A stretch of 11,536 nt of DNA from Planctomycetota bacterium (lineage in GTDB: Bacteria > Planctomycetota > Phycisphaerae > Sedimentisphaerales > Anaerobacaceae), in contig JAPLMV010000024.1 of the NCBI GenBank assembly GCA_026386835.1, forward strand, positions 1-11,536. Reading direction: 5' to 3'. The position numbers and the translations under genes were made by a program. Numbering within the stretch: position 1 is the stretch's first letter; every line of letters begins with the position of its first letter. This document shows positions 7,287-11,536 of the stretch, piece after piece. Below the pieces are notes generated by a model that worked only from the letters and a program-made list of their open reading frames with translations, was not told the DNA's origin and searched no databases.

Positions 7287-7426
7287 TTAAACAATTTGCT
7301 TGCCTGCTCAGCATCCATGGTTTTTAAGATTTTGTATTCTTCAAGGGCTGATACCTCGTCGCCTGTTTGTGAATATACAAAGCAAAGATTATAGCGTGCC
7401 TCGGCCAAAAGACTTGGCTTTTTCAT
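7271..7426 (-). CDS. 51-aa TPR-repeat peptide, short gene or remnant
   Basis: ATG at 7426 follows GGAGA by 8 bases, a good ribosome site. The frame encodes MKKPSLLAEARYNL, then CFVYSQTGDEVSALEEYKIL and KTMDAEQASKLFNLIYK. The pattern A/W-x2-LG-x2-Y-x8-A-x3-Y-x2-L-x3-D with small residues is that of a tetratricopeptide repeat, about one and a half repeats. TPRs bind proteins, but one repeat rarely folds alone, so this is likely the end of a longer TPR gene that gained or kept a start, or a very small protein. It stops with TAG at 7273-7271, inside the orphan PEP-CTERM tail. Confidence 0.5.
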   Translation of the reverse strand: MKKPSLLAEARYNLCFVYSQTGDEVSALEEYKILKTMDAEQASKLFNLIYK

Positions 7427-7512
7427 TGTTTCGGTCTCCAAAAAACTCCAGAACTAATTTTATATAAAGCTACTCTATCTCACTCGGCAATCAATAAAAA
7501 TCAAGCAAATTG

Positions 7513-7541
7513 TTGCCTTTTAATACATTATGAGATATGCT
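7513..7541 (+). promoter_or_regulatory. Possible promoter of the HTH gene
   Basis: TTGCCT (7513-7518), 17 bases, TATGCT (7536-7541). Each box matches 4 of 6 consensus bases. It lies about 80 bases before the ATG at 7623 in an A/T-rich divergent spacer. Confidence 0.4.
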
Positions 7542-7622
7542 AATATCTATGAAAAGGTCAGAAACCGACCATATTGAGCGGCGGCTGGCTAATAAAATAA
7601 AATAAAATAGGACAAGGAAGAA

Positions 7623-8243
7623 ATGGCAAAGAGCAATAAAAACACTTTGATTCATTGGTCAGAAGATGAGGTTAAGTTACTCAAGAAACTTTTCCCTAAA
7701 GGAAAGACAAGGCAAATAGCTGACCAAACAGGCAGGACATTTTCGGCAATAATGAATAAAGCACACGACATGGGACTCAAAAAAGGAAAATGGCGTCTGT
7801 GGTCAGCCGATGAAATCAAACTACTCAAGAAACTACACCCAAATCAGACGGCACAAAGCATAGCAGATATACTTGGGCGGTCTTTGGAGACAGTATATAA
7901 AAGGGCTTCGATACTCGGTCTGAGAAAAAGCATATTTTACCAAACATGGTCAATACAGGAAGAAACACTGCTCAGGGAATTGTATCCAACAAATCCTGTG
8001 AAGGATGTAGCGAAAAGAATTGGGCGGTCTGTTCCAGCAGTATGTCACAAAGCGTTCCTATTACGACTTTCCAACGGTCGTATTTGGTCGAAAAAAGAAT
8101 TGAAACTGTTAAGGAAGCTTCATCCCAGTAAAACAGCACAAGAAATAGCCGACCAAATTGGCAGGACTGCGGCGGCAGTAAAGACAAAAGCAGTCGACTT
8201 GGGTCTGAGGAAAATAAAATACAGGCAAAGAAAAAGGTTATAA
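7623..8243 (+). CDS. Protein of four tandem Myb/SANT-like helix-turn-helix repeats
   Basis: This 206-aa basic protein is almost only repeats. Four units of about 46-49 residues begin at W12, W60, W109 and W155. Each follows the pattern W-[ST]-x3-E-x2-LL-x2-L-[FHY]-P, then an IA-x3-GR-[ST]-x2-[AT]-[IV] turn and a KA/RA-x2-LGL end. This is a Myb/SANT-like or homeodomain-like DNA-binding HTH with the conserved Trp; the GR-[ST] before the third helix recurs in all four. It probably binds a tandem or long DNA site, or could be a phage-type small regulator. The target is unknown. The ATG has a good ribosome site (AAGGA just upstream). No other domain is present. A different frame stays open past its stop (see 8132-8470), so a frameshifted longer form is possible but unproven. 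Confidence 0.8.
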   Translation: MAKSNKNTLIHWSEDEVKLLKKLFPKGKTRQIADQTGRTFSAIMNKAHDMGLKKGKWRLWSADEIKLLKKLHPNQTAQSIADILGRSLETVYKRASILGLRKSIFYQTWSIQEETLLRELYPTNPVKDVAKRIGRSVPAVCHKAFLLRLSNGRIWSKKELKLLRKLHPSKTAQEIADQIGRTAAAVKTKAVDLGLRKIKYRQRKRL

Positions 8244-8470
8244 CAGCCGAAAATCAAGGAAAAATACTGCAAAATATTGCTACAAATGACAGGTGGAGTT
8301 CAATTTCTAAACGGAAACGCCTAAGACCGCGTGCCCAGTCTTTTGCGAATTTGAACTGGCTTTCAAAATTCTGCCCAAAGAAGCGGCGTAAGGTTGGAGT
8401 TCGACAACTGCTCACCATAGGAAGCCACCGCACAGAATCTTATAGACTCGCTGGGGTGAGCGATAGATAA
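8132..8470 (+). other. Stop-free alternate frame and candidate RNA structure after the HTH gene
   Basis: The frame shifted by -1 from the HTH gene has no stop from 8132 to TAA 8468-8470, 112 codons, and no convincing start. It crosses the HTH stop, where an A5GG run (8231-8237) precedes TAA. The part after the HTH gene is very basic (KRKRLRPR, KKRRKV) and matches no family I recognise. The same bases can pair: AGTTCAATTTC (about 8293-8303) with GAATTTGAACT (about 8346-8356), 10 of 11, and GCTCACC (about 8410-8416) with GGTGAGC (about 8454-8460). It could be a frameshifted C-terminus, a decayed gene or an RNA. I did not recognise RNase P, tmRNA, 6S or SRP RNA. Confidence 0.3.
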
Positions 8471-8688
8471 GTTTATTAGAGAGGCCATTGTCTCTTATTC
8501 TCCGGTGGGATACGATGTTCCCTTGCCATTCCAATTTGAGTTATAAATGATATTGACAGAATTGAACAGATGGGTTAGAATCATATTTTGTTTATCTGCG
8601 AGGGCGCATAGAGTAGGAATTTGGGATGTGTCTGTTGCAGATAACCTGTGTAAATATAAAGGATTGCGATAGCGGACGAATAGAATAT
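8244..8688. other. Spacer between the HTH gene and thrS
   Basis: The left part holds the open alternate frame/structured stretch described separately. A small AGAGA...TCTCT hairpin lies near 8478-8495 without a T-run. The right part holds the thrS promoter (8553-8581) and a leader of about 100 bases. No further gene was supported. Confidence 0.6.
8553..8581 (+). promoter_or_regulatory. thrS promoter, near-consensus sigma-70 type
   Basis: TTGACA (8553-8558), 17 bases, TAGAAT (8576-8581): 11 of 12 consensus positions. The predicted start near 8588 leaves a leader of about 100 bases before the thrS ATG. It probably serves the whole thrS-infC-rpmI run. Confidence 0.75.
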
Positions 8689-10605
8689 ATGGCAAAAGCA
8701 ACGCTTCCTGACGGGAGTATAGTCGAAGTCGCTGAAGGCACTACCTTAATACAATTAGCAGAGAAAATAGGTTCGAGGCTTGCAAAGGCCGCCATAGCGG
8801 CTAAAGTAAACGGTCAATTGGTGGATTTATCCGCTCAACTCAAAGGCGATGCCGCCATCCAGATTATCACCGGCAAAGATAAACAGGCCATTGAGATAAT
8901 GCGGCATAGCTGCGCCCACGTAATGGCAGAGGCGATATGCAGTATCTGGCCTGCAACAAATCTCGTTTATGGGCCGACGGTAGAGGACGGTTTTTATTAC
9001 GATGTTGACCTCGATGAGCCGATTCGGCCCGGCGACTTCGAACGAATAGAAGAGAAGATGCGGGAAATCGTCAAGGCTGACAAACCCTTTATCCGAAAAG
9101 AAATGGACAGGGATCAGGCTGTTAAAAAACTGGCAGGGGATAAATACAAAACAGACAATATCCAGCGGGCAACGGGGGAGACCATAAGTTTCTATTCGCA
9201 CGGCGACGGATTCGAAGACCTCTGCCGCGGTCCGCATGTTCCGACCATGGGCAAAGTAGGAAGCTTTAAGATTATGTCGGTGGCAGGGGCATACTGGCAC
9301 GGCGACCCTACTCAAAAAATGCTTCAGCGGGTTTACGGTACCAGTTGGCCGACAAAAAAAGACCTCGATGATTATCTCAACATGCTCGAAGAGGCACAGA
9401 AACGCGACCACCGTGTTCTCGGCAGGGGGCTTGATTTGTTCAGCTTTAACGAAGCAGGCCCGGGCTTTGCATTTATCCATCCAAAGGGAATGATTATATG
9501 GAACGCCATCGTAAACTTTTGGCGGAGCATCCACGATAAATACGGCTATCAGGAAATCAAGACTCCGATAATTCTTAATCAGGAGCTTTGGCACAAAAGC
9601 GGCCACTGGGACAATTATAAAGAGAATATGTATTTTTCCGAGATTGACGGTCAGGGGTATGCCATAAAACCGATGAATTGCCCCGGCGGCTGCTTAGTTT
9701 ATAATTCCGGTCAACACTCCTACCGTGAGTTTCCGCTGCGTATGGCCGAGCTTGGTCTGGTACATCGTCACGAGGCAAGCGGCGTTATGCACGGCCTGTT
9801 CCGTGTTCGGCAGTTTACCCAGGATGATGCACATATATTCTGTATGCCCGAGCAGATTAGTTCCGAAATCATAGGGGTCATCGGGCTTGCCTTTGAGATA
9901 TATCACGCCTTTGGATTCGAGGATTTCCATATTGAATTATCCACCAAACCGGAAAAGCACATTGGCTCCGATGAAATCTGGGATGTGGCCACAAATGCCC
10001 TTAAAGACGCCCTTGCTTACAAGAAAATCGACTACAAGATTAATGAGGGCGACGGTGCCTTTTATGGGCCCAAGATAGATTTCCATATAAAGGATTGCCT
10101 CAAGAGGTCATGGCAGCTCGGGACAATTCAGCTTGATTTTTCAATGCCTGGTCGGTTCGGCCTTGTCTATACCGACAAGGATAATACCGAGAAAACGCCG
10201 GTTATGATTCACAGAGCGATTTTGGGTTCATTCGAGCGGTTTATCGGCATTCTTATTGAACATTACGCTGCCAATTTCCCGCTGTGGCTTGCTCCCGAAC
10301 AGGCAAGGATACTGCCGGTAAGCGAAAAAACCAACGATTATGCCCTTATGGTTCAGCGTAAACTAAAAGATGCGCAATTACGGTGCGGCATGGATTTATC
10401 AAATGAGAAAATAGGCGCTAAAATTGCCAAAGCACACGGCGAAAAACTGCCATATATGCTCGTTGTAGGTCCAAAGGAATCGCAGTCCAATACCGTCAAT
10501 GTAAGAATTCGCGGATTGCAGGAAAATAAAACAGTCGGTATCGACGAATTTTTAAGCACGGCAAATCGTAAAATTGCCGATAAAAAAATAGACCTGGCGT
10601 TGTAA
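8689..10605 (+). CDS. thrS: Threonine--tRNA ligase (ThrRS)
   Basis: It charges tRNA-Thr with threonine using ATP. The protein is 638 aa (E. coli about 642) when started at ATG 8689, which puts the TGS domain (ATLPDGS) at the N-terminus as usual. An in-frame ATG at 8626 would add 21 residues with no family match. The domain order is complete: TGS (1-61); editing domain with H73xxxH77 and C179xxxH183; a class II core with zinc ligands C331, H382 and H508, and motif 2 around R360 (HRHEASGVMHGLFRVRQF); and a C-terminal anticodon-binding domain from about 537. All key residues are present, so it should be active and proofread Ser-tRNA-Thr. The ribosome site is weak. It heads the usual thrS-infC-rpmI order. 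Confidence 0.97.
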   Translation: MAKATLPDGSIVEVAEGTTLIQLAEKIGSRLAKAAIAAKVNGQLVDLSAQLKGDAAIQIITGKDKQAIEIMRHSCAHVMAEAICSIWPATNLVYGPTVEDGFYYDVDLDEPIRPGDFERIEEKMREIVKADKPFIRKEMDRDQAVKKLAGDKYKTDNIQRATGETISFYSHGDGFEDLCRGPHVPTMGKVGSFKIMSVAGAYWHGDPTQKMLQRVYGTSWPTKKDLDDYLNMLEEAQKRDHRVLGRGLDLFSFNEAGPGFAFIHPKGMIIWNAIVNFWRSIHDKYGYQEIKTPIILNQELWHKSGHWDNYKENMYFSEIDGQGYAIKPMNCPGGCLVYNSGQHSYREFPLRMAELGLVHRHEASGVMHGLFRVRQFTQDDAHIFCMPEQISSEIIGVIGLAFEIYHAFGFEDFHIELSTKPEKHIGSDEIWDVATNALKDALAYKKIDYKINEGDGAFYGPKIDFHIKDCLKRSWQLGTIQLDFSMPGRFGLVYTDKDNTEKTPVMIHRAILGSFERFIGILIEHYAANFPLWLAPEQARILPVSEKTNDYALMVQRKLKDAQLRCGMDLSNEKIGAKIAKAHGEKLPYMLVVGPKESQSNTVNVRIRGLQENKTVGIDEFLSTANRKIADKKIDLAL

Positions 10606-10634
10606 AATACTCAAACTGACCGATAGAGACAAAC

Positions 10635-10654
10635 GGTGGGGTAAAGACCCCACC
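10635..10654 (+). repeat. Perfect 8-bp hairpin in the thrS-infC gap
   Basis: GGTGGGGT (10635-10642), loop AAAG, ACCCCACC (10647-10654), followed by CTACAG. It is very stable and has no T-run, so it is not a standard terminator. Palindromes of this kind often occur as dispersed intergenic repeats, so it could be one of a genome-wide family. Confidence 0.65.
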
Positions 10655-10669
10655 CTACAGGACTACTGG

Positions 10670-10704
10670 ATACCTGCTCCCTAAGGGATAAATTTCGCAG
10701 GTAT
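10670..10704 (+). promoter_or_regulatory. Nested inverted repeat in the infC leader
   Basis: ATACCTGC (10670-10677) and GCAGGTAT (10697-10704) are perfect inverted copies. Inside lies a second small hairpin TCCC-TAA-GGGA (10678-10688). It sits about 60 bases before the infC start and could form an mRNA control structure for infC. Confidence 0.45.
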
Positions 10705-10765
10705 GACAAGTTGTTTCGGTTAGTTTGAATTATTAACCAGTTTAAGAAAGGCAAGGTGATATAAA

Positions 10766-11281
10766 ATCAGCAAGAAAGGATTAAGGATAAACGCTCAAAT
10801 TCGGGCAGAGCAGGTTCGCCTTATTGACGAGGCAAACAATCAGGTCGGAATTCTGGAAAAGTATCTTGCAATGGGCAAGGCCCGCGAGGCTGGTTTGGAT
10901 CTTGTGGAAGTTTCGCCCGAAAGCGATCCGCCAGTCTGCAGAATAATGGATTACGGTAAATGGCTTTACGAACAGAAACGAAAATACCGTGAGAGCCGAA
11001 AAAAAACCCAGCATTACACCGGCGTATTAAAGGAAATACGCCTCAGATTAGAAACCGACAAACATGATTTGGAAATAAAAACCAGTCACGCACGTGAATT
11101 TTTGCAGAAGGGTAACAAAGTCCAGTTTACAATGATGTTCCGCGGGCGGCAAGTACTGCATAACAATAAAGGTTACGAAATTTTCAACCAGATAATAGAA
11201 GCCATGCAGGATGTCGGCAAAGTTGAGCAACCCAGCACCATGTCTAACAAACGGATGATTTTGTTGATTGTCCCGAAATAA
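10766..11281 (+). CDS. infC: Translation initiation factor IF-3, AUC start
   Basis: IF-3 binds the 30S subunit, blocks early 50S joining and rejects non-standard start codons. Read from ATC 10766 the protein is 171 aa, close to the usual length (about 180 in E. coli). The first in-frame ATG (10871) would remove the conserved N-terminus, visible here as RINAQIRAEQVRLID. Within the frame TGA (10757-10759) lies just upstream, so the start must be between it and this motif. ATC is placed 6 bases after the strong AAGGTGA ribosome site. DLVEVSP, PPVCRIMDYGK and FRGR mark the core and C-terminal domains. E. coli infC starts at AUU, and IF-3 represses its own mRNA through that poor start; the same control is likely here. 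It is 160 bases after thrS. Confidence 0.93.
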   Translation: MSKKGLRINAQIRAEQVRLIDEANNQVGILEKYLAMGKAREAGLDLVEVSPESDPPVCRIMDYGKWLYEQKRKYRESRKKTQHYTGVLKEIRLRLETDKHDLEIKTSHAREFLQKGNKVQFTMMFRGRQVLHNNKGYEIFNQIIEAMQDVGKVEQPSTMSNKRMILLIVPK

Positions 11282-11371
11282 CCTTTTGGTTCCGCGGTTA
11301 ATATTGTTGTTTCCAAAGGGGGTTTGACCTGAAAGATATTCGGGGGTGGGGGATTTTTTAAAGAAATCCTA

Positions 11372-11400
11372 TTGACCTGATGCTGCAAATGGCTTAAACT
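11372..11400 (+). promoter_or_regulatory. Possible promoter before rpmI
   Basis: TTGACC (11372-11377), 17 bases, TAAACT (11395-11400), about 55 bases before the L35 start codon. The -35 box matches 5 of 6 and the -10 box 4 of 6. TTGACCTGA also occurs 49 bases earlier (near 11323). The gap between infC and rpmI is 175 bases, wide enough for independent control. Confidence 0.45.
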
Positions 11401-11456
11401 GCTGGTTTCAAAATTTTTGCGTCTGTTGAAATACGTTTTATTGAAGGATTAGTTAG

Positions 11457-11536
11457 ATGCCGAAACAAAAAACCCATAAGGGGCTCAAGAAAAGAGTAAA
11501 AATTACAGCTTCGGGCAAGGTTAAATATAAAGGCCC
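11457..11536 (+). CDS. rpmI: Ribosomal protein bL35, 5' part only
   Basis: The ATG at 11457 follows GAAGGA with 8 bases between. The visible 26 codons begin MPKQKTHKGLKKRVKITASG and continue to KVKYKG, matching the conserved start of 50S protein bL35 (MPKMKTHKGAAKRF... in others). The gene runs off the window; L35 is usually about 65 residues. It follows infC as in most bacteria, where rplT (L20) normally comes next and represses the operon by binding the mRNA leader. Confidence 0.93.
   Translation, partial: MPKQKTHKGLKKRVKITASGKVKYKG

Larger units (their letters stand above)
7095..7292 (-). repeat. Duplicated TPR-end/PEP-tail/promoter/leader block, copy A
   Basis: This is the better-preserved copy of the block also found at 6035-6257, same orientation. 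Its PEP-CTERM tail still reads IPEPAT and its TPR end belongs to an open frame. The similarity stops just upstream of the TPR end (KLFNLIYK here, KLLNLIYE in copy B), so the breakpoint falls inside that coding sequence. Ends are approximate. Confidence 0.65.
7010..7622. other. Intergenic region with copy A of the block and a TPR mini-ORF
   Basis: From right to left on the minus strand it holds a 51-codon TPR ORF, a PEP-CTERM tail in another frame, a promoter and the leader of the iron-sulfur gene. The right part (7427-7622) is a divergent spacer with the HTH gene's promoter and an A/T-rich AAAAT repeat near 7591-7608. Confidence 0.7.

Noticed and set aside
8310..8330. GACCGCG as the T-box motif of a thrS leader
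   Set aside because: The required AGGGTGG part is missing and the stretch lies before the thrS promoter.
8395..8425. TTCGA in GGAGTTCGACAACTGCTCACCA as a tRNA or tmRNA 3' end
   Set aside because: The T-arm stem does not pair and no acceptor, D- or anticodon arm could be placed.
8626..8688. Longer thrS start at ATG 8626
   Set aside because: The added 21 residues (starting MCLLQIT) match nothing in ThrRS, and the family begins directly before the TGS domain, fitting ATG 8689.
8827..9606. A 259-codon open frame on the minus strand
   Set aside because: It lies entirely opposite thrS, whose protein is conserved throughout; it has no family features and is a shadow of thrS codon use.
10871..11281. 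Short IF-3 starting at ATG 10871
   Set aside because: It would lack most of the conserved N-terminal domain, which is encoded in frame immediately upstream behind a strong ribosome site.
11282..11371. CCTTTTGG...CCAAAGGGG and GGATTT...AAATCC as intrinsic terminators after infC
   Set aside because: Stems are weak, include a G-T pair or a short stem, and are not followed by a T-run; rpmI lies downstream in the same direction.

Overview
The window looks like a piece of a Planctomycetota chromosome, most likely of the Phycisphaerae/Sedimentisphaerales kind. This is inferred from the combination seen here: a secreted GxGYxYP-type putative glycoside hydrolase with a C-terminal dockerin-like calcium-loop tail, several PEP-CTERM sorting tails, an MFS-HEAT fusion, and moderate base composition with long gene-poor spacers. 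No rRNA, tRNA, CRISPR array or intact insertion sequence was found.

Layout. 1-761 is a gene-free spacer with A/T-rich tandem repeats, a near-consensus promoter, a 29-codon signal-peptide-like ORF, and two inverted repeats close to the next gene. 762-3038 (+) encodes the secreted GxGYxYP/dockerin protein. 3039-3581 (+) has a pair of abutting sigma-54-like sites, a 12-bp perfect hairpin and a 123-codon ORF ending in a PEP-CTERM tail but lacking a signal peptide. 3685-5931 (-) encodes a 12-TM MFS transporter fused to HEAT repeats. 6350-7009 (-) encodes a NapH-like membrane protein with two 4Fe-4S ferredoxin motifs. Each of these two minus-strand genes is preceded by a copy of the same roughly 200-bp block: the end of a TPR reading frame, a PEP-CTERM tail, a sigma-70-type promoter and a leader. 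In the copy before the iron-sulfur gene the TPR end belongs to a 51-codon ORF with a good ribosome binding site. 7623-8243 (+) encodes a protein made almost entirely of four Myb/SANT-like helix-turn-helix repeats. It is followed by a stretch that stays open in another frame and can form long-range base pairs.

8553-11536 (+) is the conserved translation cluster: a near-consensus promoter, thrS, infC and the beginning of rpmI (L35). infC has no usable ATG/GTG/TTG at its conserved N-terminus. The protein is best read from an AUC codon behind a strong Shine-Dalgarno sequence, which extends it 35 residues upstream of the first in-frame ATG.

The left three quarters is accessory (polysaccharide-type secreted enzyme, surface-sorting tails, transport, redox, DNA binding) and the right quarter is core housekeeping. 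The most notable points are the duplicated PEP-tail/promoter/leader block, the sigma-54-like pair before a PEP-CTERM ORF, the AUC-initiated infC, and the four-repeat HTH protein with its possible frameshift extension. No complete new defence or metabolic system could be supported.
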